Source: Phycisphaerae bacterium (lineage in GTDB: Bacteria; Planctomycetota; Phycisphaerae; UBA1845; PWPN01). From it: a stretch of 40,476 bases of DNA. A program made the position numbers and the translations under genes. Below are positions 29,965 to 38,731 of this stretch, one piece after another. Positions within the stretch are counted from its first letter, which is position 1. Each line of letters opens with the position of its first letter. The stretch covers positions 1 to 40,476 of the forward strand of contig JAAXZI010000191.1 in assembly GCA_012719955.1 (NCBI GenBank), given 5' to 3'. Under the pieces are notes generated by a model. It was given only the letters and a program-made list of their open reading frames with translations. It was not told the DNA's origin and did no database searches.

Positions 29965-32388
29965 ATGCGGATTCCGATTCAATTCACCCTGCTCATCCCA
30001 TCCGTCGTCCTGGTGCTTGTCCCGGCAGCTCACGCGGCCGAATCCGGCGGCTTGGACACCGCCCGTATGGTCTACGCGGAACGCCTCATCAACAGCGCCA
30101 TCGACCGGGGCGACATCCCCGGCGGCGTGTTGCTGGTCGGGCGGGGCGACACCACCCTGTATCGCAAGGCCTTCGGCTCACGGGCCGTCCTGCCCGAACG
30201 TGTGCCCATGACCGAAGACACCATCTTCGATCTGGCCTCCGTGTCCAAGGTTGTCGGGTGCGCCACCTCGGTCATGCTGCTCCTGGAACGCGGGCAGATC
30301 AATCTCACCGATCGTGTGGCCAAGTACATTCCCGCCTTTGCGGCCAACGGCAAAGACCAGGTCACCGTTGAGCACCTGCTGCTGCACCGCTCCGGCCTCA
30401 TCCCCGACAATTCCCTGCGTGATTACACCGGCACGCCGGAACAGTCCCTGGCCGCCATTTACAACCTGAAGCTCTCGTATCAACCCGGCACCGCCTTCGT
30501 CTACAGTGACCTGGGCTACATCGTGCTTGCCGAGCTGGTTCGCATCATCGACGGCCGGCCTCTGGACGTCTTCGCCCGCGAGGAGATCTTCCTGCCCCTG
30601 GGCATGAACGACACCTGGTACAATCCGCCCGCCGCCCTCAAGCCGCGCTGCGCCCCCACCGAGCAGCGCAACGGCCGATGGATGATCGGCGAGGTGCATG
30701 ATCCGCGAGCCTACGCCCTGGGCGGCGTGGCCGGTCACGCGGGCCTGTTCAGCACCGTCGACGACCTCGCCCGCTGGTGCCGGATGATCCTCAATCTCGG
30801 CACCCTGGACGGCAAACGCGTTCTCTCAGAAATGACCGTCCGCGAGATGGTCCGCCCGCGCTGTCTGGCTGACGGCAGCAACTGCCGCGGCTACGGCTTC
30901 GACACCCGCAGTGCTTATTCCTCCGCGCGCGGCAACCTGTTTGAGGCCGGCACCACCTACGGCCACACCGGCTTCACCGGCACCATGTTCTGGATCGACC
31001 CGCACCACAACGCCTACGTCATCTTCCTGACCAACCACGTGCACCCCAAGGACAAAGGCTCCTCCAACATCGTAGACCTCCGTCGCCGGGTCATAACCAC
31101 CGTGGCGTCGGCCATCATCGAGACGCCGCAGGAACGCTATGAGCCCGCCCCGGTGCTGGCTCCGGCACCCCCTGCACAAACCGGCCGCTCAACGGAGCGT
31201 TCATCGGGCCGCGGGGTTCGGCCCGCGCGCAGCTCCGCCCGCGGTCAAGGCGCCCCTGCCGACGTCCTCTGCGGTATTGACGTACTCAAGCGCGACGGCT
31301 TCAAGGCCCTGGCCGGCCGGAAGGTGGCTCTCATCACCAACCACACCGGCCGCGACCGCGACGGCAATCGCACCGTCGAACTGCTGCTGAAAGCACCTAA
31401 TGTCAAGCTCGTGAAGCTCTTCTCTCCCGAGCACGGTCTTTACGGCACGCTCGATGAGAAGGTCGGCCACGGCGTGGACCAGAAGACGGGGCTGAAAGTC
31501 TACAGCCTCTACGGCGAGACGCGTAAGCCTACGCCCGAAATGCTCGAAGGCGTAGACACCATGGTCTATGACATCCAGGACGTGGGCGCCCGCTTCTACA
31601 CGTATATCTCCACCCTGGGCCTGTGCATGGAAGCCGCCGCCAAAGCCGGCATCCGCATGGTGGTGCTCGACCGGCCCAACCCCATCACCGGCCTGCATCC
31701 CGATGGGCCGATCTCTGAGAACAAGCGTCGCAGCTTCACCGCCTACCGCCCCATGCCTGTGGCCCACGGGATGACCATCGGGGAGCTGGCCGGGTTCTAC
31801 AACGCCGAAGACAAGATCGGCTGCGATCTGGTCGTTATCAAGGTGGAGGGTTGGACTCGCTCGATGTGGTGGGATGAAACCGGCCTGATGTGGGTCAACC
31901 CCTCCCCGAACATGCGCAACCTGACGCAGGCGGCGCTCTACCCGGCCGTGTGCCTGCTCGAATCCACCAACGTATCCGTCGGTCGCGGCACAGACCAGCC
32001 GTTCGAGTTGTTCGGCGCCCCCTGGATCGACGGGCGCAAACTCGCCGCCACGCTGAACGCGGCCAACCTGCCCGGGCTGCGTTTCATTCCCATCGAGTTC
32101 ACGCCGACATCCAGTAAATTCAAGGACCAACCCTGCCAGGGCGTTTACATCCTGGTCACGGACCGCGACGCCCTCGAACCGGTCCGTAGCGGCTTGACTT
32201 TCGCCTGGGCGTTGAAAAAGCTCTTCGGCAATGTCTTCGAGATCGACAAGATGCTGACCCTGCTGGCCAACGCGGAGGTCCTCGACGCCCTCAAGAAGAC
32301 GGACAATCCCGAGACCCTGCCGGAGCTCTGGAAGGCGCCGCTGGCTGAATTCATGAAGATCCGGGCCCAATACCTGCTGTATCCGTGA
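29965..32388 (+). CDS. Fusion of class C beta-lactamase-like hydrolase and NamZ (DUF1343) exo-muramidase domain
   Basis: An 807-residue exported protein (signal peptide ending near AHAAES). Residues about 35-390 are a serine hydrolase of the class C beta-lactamase fold: SVSK (S92-x-x-K95), YSD at 180 in place of YxN, and HTG at 334 in place of KTG. After a Pro/Ser/Arg-rich linker (about 395-433), residues 434-807 match DUF1343/NamZ: VALITNHTG, LFSPEHGLYG, YDIQDVGARFYTYIS and LDRPNPI. NamZ removes terminal N-acetylmuramate from peptidoglycan fragments. In Bacillus the NamZ gene lies beside a separate beta-lactamase-like gene in the MurNAc recycling cluster. AAGGAG precedes the ATG. Confidence 0.88.
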   Translation: MRIPIQFTLLIPSVVLVLVPAAHAAESGGLDTARMVYAERLINSAIDRGDIPGGVLLVGRGDTTLYRKAFGSRAVLPERVPMTEDTIFDLASVSKVVGCATSVMLLLERGQINLTDRVAKYIPAFAANGKDQVTVEHLLLHRSGLIPDNSLRDYTGTPEQSLAAIYNLKLSYQPGTAFVYSDLGYIVLAELVRIIDGRPLDVFAREEIFLPLGMNDTWYNPPAALKPRCAPTEQRNGRWMIGEVHDPRAYALGGVAGHAGLFSTVDDLARWCRMILNLGTLDGKRVLSEMTVREMVRPRCLADGSNCRGYGFDTRSAYSSARGNLFEAGTTYGHTGFTGTMFWIDPHHNAYVIFLTNHVHPKDKGSSNIVDLRRRVITTVASAIIETPQERYEPAPVLAPAPPAQTGRSTERSSGRGVRPARSSARGQGAPADVLCGIDVLKRDGFKALAGRKVALITNHTGRDRDGNRTVELLLKAPNVKLVKLFSPEHGLYGTLDEKVGHGVDQKTGLKVYSLYGETRKPTPEMLEGVDTMVYDIQDVGARFYTYISTLGLCMEAAAKAGIRMVVLDRPNPITGLHPDGPISENKRRSFTAYRPMPVAHGMTIGELAGFYNAEDKIGCDLVVIKVEGWTRSMWWDETGLMWVNPSPNMRNLTQAALYPAVCLLESTNVSVGRGTDQPFELFGAPWIDGRKLAATLNAANLPGLRFIPIEFTPTSSKFKDQPCQGVYILVTDRDALEPVRSGLTFAWALKKLFGNVFEIDKMLTLLANAEVLDALKKTDNPETLPELWKAPLAEFMKIRAQYLLYP

Positions 32389-32424
32389 TTCCGGCCTTCC
32401 TGGGCTCCATTCCGCGAACCTCGT

Positions 32425-32454
32425 GCGGCGGCCGGGCATCATCCCGGCCGCCGC
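32425..32454 (+). terminator. Strong hairpin after the fusion gene
   Basis: A 12-bp perfect GC stem (GCGGCGGCCGGG/CCCGGCCGCCGC, 6-nt loop) lies 36 bp after the stop. It is followed only by ATTTAAA, so termination may be partial or Rho-assisted. Confidence 0.6.
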
Positions 32455-32520
32455 ATTTAAAGGCCCCGGCCACTGCACTCGGAAAGCGTGGTTCAACGGC
32501 CGTCAAGTAAGGAAATGCCC

Positions 32521-34032
32521 ATGAAACCGTTCTTTGCCTGTGCGGTCTCGCTGTGTTTTGCACTTCCGGCGGTTACGACCGCCCAGGAAACCCGCAGACT
32601 GCCGAATTTCGTGATCATTTTCATCGACGACATGGGCTATGCGGACATCGGCCCGTTCGGGGCGAAGGACTACCCGACACCGCACCTCGACCGCCTGGCC
32701 TGGGAGGGCCGCCGGTTCACCGATTTCTACGCCAGCCAGCCGGTGTGCTCCGCCTCGCGGGCCTCGCTCATGACCGGCTGTTACAACGTGCGCATCGGCA
32801 TCCTCGGGGCCCTCGGCCCGCGGGTCGAGTCCGGCATTCACCCGGAAGAAACCACCCTGGCGGAGATCTGCAAGCAGAAGGGCTATGCGACCGCCTGCTA
32901 CGGCAAATGGCATCTGGGCCATCATCCCAAGTTCCTGCCCACCGCCAACGGGTTCGATGAATATTTCGGTCTGCCCTACTCCAACGACATGTGGCCCTTC
33001 CACCCCGCGGTGGAAAACTTGCCTATGGCCAGGCGCTTCGACCGCTGGCCGCATCTGCCGCTCATGGAAGGCACCGCCAAAGACGGCGTGAAGATCATCA
33101 ACCCCAAGGTCACCGCCGAAGAACAGAAAATGCTCACCACCTGGTATACCCGGCGGGCGGTGAGCTTCATCGATCGCAACAAAGACCGGCCGTTCCTGCT
33201 CTACGTCCCCCATTCCATGGTGCACGTGCCCCTGCACGTTTCCGACCAGTTCGCCGGCAAGTCCAAACGCGGGCTGTTCGGTGACGTGGTCATGGAAGTG
33301 GACTGGTCTGTGGGCGAGATCCTCGAAGCCATTCGCCGCAACGGCCTCGATAAGGACACGATGGTGATCTTCACCTCCGATAACGGCCCGTGGCTCAGCT
33401 ACGGCAGCCATGCCGGTTCGGCCGACCCGCTGCGCGAGGGCAAGGGCGCCACTTTCGAAGGCGGCATCCGCGTGCCGACGCTCATGTGGTGGCCGGGACA
33501 GATCCCCGCCGGCACGGTCTGCAACACGCCGGCCATGACCATCGACATACTGCCCACTATTGCCCATCTGATCGGAGCCAAACTGCCGGAGCGCAAGATT
33601 GACGGCAAGAACATCTGGCCACTGATCAAGGGCGAGCCCGGTGCGAAATCACCGCAGGAGGCGTATTTCTTCTACTGGGGCGATGCCCTGCACGCCGTCC
33701 GCATGGGCCGCTGGAAGCTGCACTTCCCCCACGAGTACCGTACCGTGGGCGGTCTGAAGCGACGCGGTGACGGCCGGCCAGTCCGCTATCGGCAGGCGGA
33801 AATCGACCTGGCCCTGTTCGATCTGGAAAACGACATCGGCGAAACCACCGACGTCAAAGACCAGCATCCCGAAATCGTGGCCACCATCCAGAAACTCGCC
33901 GACCAGATGCGCGAAGAGCTGGGCGACTCCGCCCGGGAGATGAAAGGCTCCGGCCCGCGCGCTCCCGGCCAGCTCGAACCGGGTGACAAACGCTTTATCG
34001 TGGTGGAAGGCGTGCAAACACCGGCCGAATAA
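32521..34032 (+). CDS. Formylglycine-type sulfatase (arylsulfatase A family)
   Basis: A 503-residue exported sulfatase. A signal peptide (FFACAVSLCFALPAVTTAQ) precedes the metal motif IFIDDMGYADIG. The CSASRASLMTG sequence holds C76, which would be converted to formylglycine. Other conserved parts are GYATACYGKWHLGH, FTSDNGPW and the KW-x-L-type strand GRWKLHF. The ATG at 32521 has AAGGA at suitable distance; another ATG two codons upstream is too close to it. Planctomycetes use such enzymes on sulfated algal or host polysaccharides; the target is unknown. A formylglycine-generating enzyme is not in the window. Confidence 0.92.
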   Translation: MKPFFACAVSLCFALPAVTTAQETRRLPNFVIIFIDDMGYADIGPFGAKDYPTPHLDRLAWEGRRFTDFYASQPVCSASRASLMTGCYNVRIGILGALGPRVESGIHPEETTLAEICKQKGYATACYGKWHLGHHPKFLPTANGFDEYFGLPYSNDMWPFHPAVENLPMARRFDRWPHLPLMEGTAKDGVKIINPKVTAEEQKMLTTWYTRRAVSFIDRNKDRPFLLYVPHSMVHVPLHVSDQFAGKSKRGLFGDVVMEVDWSVGEILEAIRRNGLDKDTMVIFTSDNGPWLSYGSHAGSADPLREGKGATFEGGIRVPTLMWWPGQIPAGTVCNTPAMTIDILPTIAHLIGAKLPERKIDGKNIWPLIKGEPGAKSPQEAYFFYWGDALHAVRMGRWKLHFPHEYRTVGGLKRRGDGRPVRYRQAEIDLALFDLENDIGETTDVKDQHPEIVATIQKLADQMREELGDSAREMKGSGPRAPGQLEPGDKRFIVVEGVQTPAE

Positions 34033-34062
34033 CGGAAGCAAGCTTGGGGGTGGAAAGAGATC

Positions 34063-34168
34063 CTAATCCTTCTCTTTCTCTTGCCCCTAATCTTCTCAAT
34101 CCTACTCTTTATCTTGCTCTTTCTCTGGCCGGCGTTGAGAGAAAGAGTAAGAGTAAGAGCAGGATCAA
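34063..34168. repeat. Inverted hexad arrays
   Basis: 6-bp units CTAATC, CTTCTC, TTTCTC, TTGCCC, CTAATC, CTACTC, TTTATC, TTGCTC, TTTCTC (34063-34125) face GAGAAA, GAGTAA, GAGTAA, GAGCAG, GATCAA (34139-34168). The array lies between convergent genes and could form a long hairpin. Confidence 0.8.
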
Positions 34169-34199
34169 CATTATGGGGCAGTGGCGTGGATCGCGGGCC

Positions 34200-34988
34200 T
34201 TACGCCTGCTGGTCTGTGTTGTTCGTCCCCGTCACTCGCGCAATTGCCTGATTGCCCAAGTGGCCCAGGATTCCCAGGACAACCAGGGTCACCGCCGTCC
34301 CGCCGATCGTCAGCCACAAGGGCGGCCGCTTTTCAAGCCCCCAGACAGAGGCAATAAATACCAGGGCCCCGGTTCGCGGGGCCATGCCCACGACCGTAGC
34401 CAGGATATAGGCCCCAAGGTTTACCCGTGTGGCGGCCATCACCAGGTTCGTAATGGCAAACGGCGAGCTGGTCAGTCGGATCAAAAAATTAATGAGCAGC
34501 GTCTTGCCGAACCCCTTGCTCAGAAGGGCGTCATAAACCGCCTTGGACTTGGGATGTTCGGCGATCATCCCCACGACGCGATCGCCCGAGGCCAGCCGGG
34601 CGATCACGTAGGCGATCACCGCGGCCGCCGTGTAGCTGCCCAGAGCCAGGACCAGTCCGGACTTGAACCCGAACGCGTAACCACCCAGCGCCGAATACGC
34701 ATGCGTGGACATGAACCCCAGCCCGCCCAGCGCCGCGAAAACCAGAAAGTAAAGCAGTGCCCCGGTTTCCTCGTGCGCCTTCAGCCAGCCGCCCACCCAC
34801 GGCAACGACCCCACCAGCAGCGCGGTCACCACAAAGGGCATGATGGCCGAAATCAGTGCCAGCGGCCCCGCCGGGCCCAGCCGCTTGAAAAATCCCATCG
34901 CCACGGCCCCGCCGCCGGGAGATGAATCGGGCCCCGACGGCGGTTTCTCGCAGACAGTTTCTTCCGCTTCTGGATGGCTCGAGTGCAT
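34200..34988 (-). CDS. TVP38/TMEM64 family membrane protein
   Basis: A 262-residue membrane protein with a polar N-terminal tail, then six or so helices. The central GGYAFGFKSGLVLALGSYTAAA and the later LINFLIRLTSSPFAITNLVMA with ILATVVGMAPRT fit the VTT (DedA-like) domain of TVP38/TMEM64 proteins. Related proteins act in membrane lipid scrambling or transport in other organisms; the bacterial role is not established. The ATG at 34988 is preferred over a TTG two codons upstream. It is convergent with the sulfatase. Confidence 0.85.
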   Translation of the reverse strand: MHSSHPEAEETVCEKPPSGPDSSPGGGAVAMGFFKRLGPAGPLALISAIMPFVVTALLVGSLPWVGGWLKAHEETGALLYFLVFAALGGLGFMSTHAYSALGGYAFGFKSGLVLALGSYTAAAVIAYVIARLASGDRVVGMIAEHPKSKAVYDALLSKGFGKTLLINFLIRLTSSPFAITNLVMAATRVNLGAYILATVVGMAPRTGALVFIASVWGLEKRPPLWLTIGGTAVTLVVLGILGHLGNQAIARVTGTNNTDQQA

Positions 34989-35129
34989 GGGCAAAGGGTA
35001 GGCCCCGTCTCCACCAAGGTCAACCCGCTGAGGCGGCCGTCAGCAGTCAGGGCCACACCCGCCCAGGGGCGCCCTCAGGGGTATCCGGCAGCCGTTGCTT
35101 TCACGATCAGAAAAAAATACGGGGAGTAT

Positions 35130-35158
35130 TTGCCCCAAATTGCCGCGATTTCATATAT
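35130..35158 (+). promoter_or_regulatory. Possible promoter of the PEP-CTERM gene
   Basis: TTGCCC (35130-35135), 17-bp spacer, ATATAT (35153-35158), then 41 bp to the ATG with AAAGGGG as a ribosome site. Moderate match only. Confidence 0.4.
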
Positions 35159-35199
35159 TCCCTCTGCAACTTCTCGCCGGGGACAAAGGGGATTAATCA

Positions 35200-35955
35200 A
35201 TGCGGACATGCACGAAATCTGCATACTTATCGGCTGCTTCACTTATGTTGATCTGCCTTCAAGCCACCGTCGCCGCCCCCATTCTCTTTTCGGGCTCGTC
35301 GGGGCATCTCTCCGCGACGGCGCTGTTTGAAACGTCCGGAAACTCACTGATCGTCACCCTGACCAATACCTCTCCAGCGGACGTGTTGGCTCCCGAGGAT
35401 GTCCTGACGGCCGTATTCTTCGACATTCAGGGATCAGTATCGTCCCTCAAACCGACCAGCGCCGTGCTGGGCAGCCATTCAAGCGTCCTCTTCGGAACAA
35501 CCGGTCCCAATGGCTCGGTCGGCGGAGAGTGGGCCTTTGTCAGCACCTACTCCAAGGAGTCCGGGCTCACCCGTTGCGGCATCAGCTCCAGCGGGCTCGA
35601 TATCTTCGGCCCACACGACCTGTTCCCCGGGGAAAACCTGGCCGGACCCGCTTCTCCCGCCGGACTGGAGTACGGGATTACCTCCGCGGGCGACAATCCG
35701 GCCACCGGCAATCCGCCGGTCCGCGGCAAAAACGCCCTCATCCAGAACCAGGTGGTCTTCACCCTCGAAGGCCTGCCGACGCTATTCGACCCAGCTTTAC
35801 ACATCCGGAACGTGTTTTGGCAATATGGAACATCTCCCTCCGAGCCGCAGCTCGTAGGTACGGTGACCCCGGAGCCCACGGCCGGCATGATGCTGGGCCT
35901 CCTCCTGGGAATCGTGGTCATTGGAACACGGCGACGAATGCCCGTAGTCGCCTGA
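35200..35955 (+). CDS. PEP-CTERM sorted surface protein
   Basis: A 251-residue secreted protein. The signal peptide ends near LQATVAAP. The body is a beta-rich domain starting LFSGSSGHLSATALFET with LIVTLTNTSP, a pattern I recall in exosortase-dependent surface families of planctomycetes. The C-terminus has the sorting signal PEPTAGMMLGLLLGIVVIG followed by TRRR, that is, the PEP motif, a membrane helix and an Arg cluster. It would be processed by an exosortase and placed in the envelope or matrix. No exosortase gene is visible in the window. Confidence 0.88.
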   Translation: MRTCTKSAYLSAASLMLICLQATVAAPILFSGSSGHLSATALFETSGNSLIVTLTNTSPADVLAPEDVLTAVFFDIQGSVSSLKPTSAVLGSHSSVLFGTTGPNGSVGGEWAFVSTYSKESGLTRCGISSSGLDIFGPHDLFPGENLAGPASPAGLEYGITSAGDNPATGNPPVRGKNALIQNQVVFTLEGLPTLFDPALHIRNVFWQYGTSPSEPQLVGTVTPEPTAGMMLGLLLGIVVIGTRRRMPVVA

Positions 35956-35998
35956 GTGGGAACTGTCCGTCCTCAAGCTCAGCAGTTACAATACGGCC

Positions 35999-36868
35999 AT
36001 GAGCAAGCTGATTCGATTCCTGATCGTCGTCATCCTGTTCACGACCGGTTGCAGCCGTCCGCAGCCGGTCGTGCTGCGCGTTCTCTCTTACAACATCCAC
36101 CATGCGGAGGGCCTGGATAAACAGCTCGACCTCGAGCGCATCGCTCGGATCATTAACGAATCCGGCGCGGACCTGGTCGCCCTGCAGGAGGTGGACCGCA
36201 ACGTCAAGCGCAGCGGCAATGTCGATCAGCCCGCGCGTCTGGCCGAGCTCACCGGGATGACCTCCATCTTTGAGAAAAACATCGACCTCCAGGGCGGGGA
36301 GTACGGCAATGCCATCCTCTCACGGCTGCCGGTGGAATCCTACCGCCATCACTTCCTGCCCCGCCGCGGCAACAATGAGCAGCGCGGTCTGCTTCAGGCC
36401 CGCGTCCGCACCGCCGCCGGCCCGCTGATCTTCATGGCCACGCACCTGGACCACCAGGCCGACGACGCCGAACGCATGGATTCCGTCGCCATGATCCGCG
36501 TTCTGGCAGGCGAGCACGCCGGCCAACCCCTCATCCTCGCCGGCGACCTCAACACGGCCCCGGACACCCGGGTGCTTGGAGAACTGCGCTCGTTCCTGTT
36601 CGACACCTGCCCGCCGGACCTGCAGAACGCCTTCACCTTCTCTGCCGACCGGCCCCGCGAGCGCATCGACTACATCCTCTACAATCGCGATCCGCGCCTC
36701 CGCGTCACCGACTACCGCATCCTGGACGAGCCGGTCGCCTCCGACCACCGCCCCGTGCTGGCCACCTTCCTCATCCAGCGCGGCGCCGTGAATCCCAAGG
36801 CGAACCAGGACGCTCCACCGGTCAGCACTCGGAAAGCTGTTGAAGCCGCATCACAGGGAGAACCATAA
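35999..36868 (+). CDS. Endonuclease/exonuclease/phosphatase (EEP) family hydrolase, probably exported
   Basis: A 289-residue protein with a hydrophobic N-terminus ending TTGCSRP, close to a lipoprotein box although the -3 residue is Thr. The EEP motifs are complete: LSYNIHHAEG, LVALQEVDRN with the metal Glu, MATHLDHQ, LAGDLNTAPDT, RIDYILYN and SDHRPVLA. Family members cleave phosphodiesters in nucleic acids, lipids or inositol phosphates; the substrate is unknown and the exported form suggests an extracellular target. It follows the PEP-CTERM gene by 43 bp. Confidence 0.87.
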   Translation: MSKLIRFLIVVILFTTGCSRPQPVVLRVLSYNIHHAEGLDKQLDLERIARIINESGADLVALQEVDRNVKRSGNVDQPARLAELTGMTSIFEKNIDLQGGEYGNAILSRLPVESYRHHFLPRRGNNEQRGLLQARVRTAAGPLIFMATHLDHQADDAERMDSVAMIRVLAGEHAGQPLILAGDLNTAPDTRVLGELRSFLFDTCPPDLQNAFTFSADRPRERIDYILYNRDPRLRVTDYRILDEPVASDHRPVLATFLIQRGAVNPKANQDAPPVSTRKAVEAASQGEP

Positions 36869-37092
36869 CCCTGCAGCACAAGGTCGCAGCGGCCGGGCCG
36901 GGTGCCCGGCGAAAGCTGGGTGCCGATCGTCTTACGGGCAAAACGGCCGGTACGGAGCCCGGCCGCTACAGAAAATGGCTTACTTTGCGCTGTAGGGCGT
37001 AAGCAACGGGACGTGGCAGTGGAAGGCGGCTCTCGAATTTCTTTCCGCCAGCAATAGCCGCCTTCCAGTTCTCAGTCTTCAGTTCCCAGTTC
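36869..37092. other. Gap with hairpins and a heptad array
   Basis: No gene is seen. There is a GC-rich inverted segment around GGCCGGGCC/GCCCGGCCGC (36890-36965), an inverted pair GGAAGGCGGCT/AGCCGCCTTCC at about 37020-37065 that may stop transcription from either side, and the start of the heptad array at 37066. Confidence 0.5.
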
Positions 37093-37110
37093 TCACTTCT
37101 CAGTTCTCAC
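37066..37110. repeat. Heptad array CAGTTCT running into a coding region
   Basis: Six 7-bp units CAGTTCT, CAGTCTT, CAGTTCC, CAGTTCT, CACTTCT, CAGTTCT followed by CAC. The last units encode the final residues and the TGA stop of the threonine aldolase gene on the minus strand. Confidence 0.8.
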
Positions 37111-38133
37111 TATTTTTCGCACGATCTCCACCGCCCGCTCGACCTGCTCGGCGGTCACATCCAGATGCGTCACCGCCCGAAGTGAATCCGTATCCATCGG
37201 CAACACCAGCAAACCCGCCGCCGCAAGCCGCTGCATCGCCACTTCCGCCGGCAGCAACTTCACCCGGAAGACCACCATGTTCGTCTCCGGCATCCCTCCG
37301 ATCAGCTCAACCCCCGGAATGGTGGCCAGCCCTTCCGCGAACCTGCGCGCGTGGACATGGTCCTCCGCCAGCCGTGCCCGGTGATGCTCCAGCGCGTACA
37401 GGGCCCCGGCCGCGATGATCCCCGCCTGCCGCATGCCTCCGCCGAACTGCTTGCGGAACCGCCGGGCCCGCTCGACGAACTCCTCCGTTCCCGCCAGGGC
37501 CGACCCCACCGGCGCGCCCAGCCCCTTGGAGAAGCACACGCTCACCGAGTCGAAATACCGCGCGTACTCGCGCTCCGGCACGCCGGAGGCCACGCTCGCA
37601 TTCCACAGCCGGGCCCCGTCCAGATGCATCCGCAACCCCGCCGCGCGCGCCGCCTCCGCCACTTCCGCCACGCGCTCCACCGGCCACACGCTTCCGCCCC
37701 CGCGGTTGTGCGTGTTCTCGATACATACCAGCTTCGTCTTCGGATAGTGTACGTTCCAGGTCCGCAACGCGGCCTTGACCTCCGCCGCTCCGAAGATCCC
37801 CCGAACCCCCGGCAACAGCCGGCACATCACTCCCGACAGCGCCGCCGGTCCGCCCACCTCGTAGTAGTAAATATGGGCTTCTGCTTCTAACAGGATCTCA
37901 TCGCCCGGCTCGGTGTGCACCCGGACGGCCACCTGGTTGGTCATGGTCCCGGAGGGCATGAACACGGCCGCCTCTTTTCCCAGGATCTCAGCCGTCCGCC
38001 GTTCCAGCGCGACCACCGTCGGGTCTTCCCCGAACACGTCGTCGCCCACCTCGGCCGCCATCATGGCTTCCCGCATGGCCGCGGTCGGCCGGGTTACCGT
38101 ATCACTGCGAAGATCGATCACGTCGGCATGCAT
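37093..38133 (-). CDS. ltaE: Low-specificity L-threonine aldolase
   Basis: A 346-residue PLP enzyme cleaving threonine or allo-threonine to glycine and acetaldehyde. Family features are [12 protein letters not shown] at the start, [21 protein letters not shown], the HxxxD segment [12 protein letters not shown] and the PLP lysine in [31 protein letters not shown] also matches. The last residues (VRTEK) are encoded by heptad repeat units, so the original C-terminus may have been replaced. The TPR gene upstream on the same strand ends 17 bp before the ATG, so the two probably form an operon. Confidence 0.92.
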   Translation of the reverse strand: MHADVIDLRSDTVTRPTAAMREAMMAAEVGDDVFGEDPTVVALERRTAEILGKEAAVFMPSGTMTNQVAVRVHTEPGDEILLEAEAHIYYYEVGGPAALSGVMCRLLPGVRGIFGAAEVKAALRTWNVHYPKTKLVCIENTHNRGGGSVWPVERVAEVAEAARAAGLRMHLDGARLWNASVASGVPEREYARYFDSVSVCFSKGLGAPVGSALAGTEEFVERARRFRKQFGGGMRQAGIIAAGALYALEHHRARLAEDHVHARRFAEGLATIPGVELIGGMPETNMVVFRVKLLPAEVAMQRLAAAGLLVLPMDTDSLRAVTHLDVTAEQVERAVEIVRKIVRTEK

Positions 38134-38150
38134 GTGCTTGATTCACCTTG

Positions 38151-38459
38151 TCAGCCCAGTGCCTTGAGCAGGTCGCCCATCTCCCCCGCCGCATGGGTGT
38201 TTCCCGTCCGTTGAGCCGCTTCTACTCCCCGGGTCAGTACGGCCTTCGCCTCTTCCCGCCGCCCCAGGGCCAAGAGCGCGTTTCCTTTCTGAAAATACGC
38301 CGCCACATAATTCGGATCGAGCTCGTTGACCCGATCGAACTGGGCCAGGGCCTCGGCGTGCCGGCCCATCTTTAGGTATTCCATGGCCAGCGCAAAATTC
38401 AGAAATACATCCCCAGGCTCAGCGCTCAGCAGTTTCTCCAATTGTTCCAGTCGCGACAT
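38151..38459 (-). CDS. Small TPR-repeat protein
   Basis: A 102-residue helical protein with about two and a half tetratricopeptide repeats: FLNFALAMEYLKMGRHAEALAQFDRVNELDP and YVAAYFQKGNALLALGRREEAKAVLTRG (seen in parts, with the usual W/L-G-Y-A-F-A-P pattern). No signal peptide is seen. It is probably a cytosolic protein-binding adaptor; the partner is unknown. It is co-directional with and just upstream of the threonine aldolase gene. Confidence 0.82.
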   Translation of the reverse strand: MSRLEQLEKLLSAEPGDVFLNFALAMEYLKMGRHAEALAQFDRVNELDPNYVAAYFQKGNALLALGRREEAKAVLTRGVEAAQRTGNTHAAGEMGDLLKALG

Positions 38460-38589
38460 CCCATGCTCCCGATCAGGTTCCAGCGTTCAGCTTCCGGCCG
38501 CCGTCCTCCAACGCCCTCTTTTCTCCGCCGCACCGCCGGTCCCCTGTCCATTCTACCTTCCCCCCACCACGTGCAAAAATCATGTGCGC

Positions 38590-38618
38590 TTGAGCCACAC
38601 CCCCATTCCGGTTATGGT
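38590..38618 (+). promoter_or_regulatory. Possible promoter of the radical SAM gene
   Basis: TTGAGC (38590-38595), 17-bp spacer, TATGGT (38613-38618). The remaining 272-bp gap (38460-38731) between the divergent genes shows no other feature I can support. Confidence 0.4.
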
Positions 38619-38731
38619 AGTGTCCATGCCGGAGAGATCTATTGCCCGGGCGGAACGTGACAAGTGTCCCTTGCCACGATTTGCTTCTCATCGTGAGCCG
38701 GGGGCCGCTCTGGAGTTACTGAGAACCGCTG

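Noticed and set aside
29965..31150. True antibiotic-inactivating beta-lactamase
   Set aside because: The YxN and KTG motifs are altered (YSD, HTG) and the domain is fused to a peptidoglycan-recycling domain, so a cell-wall hydrolase is more likely.
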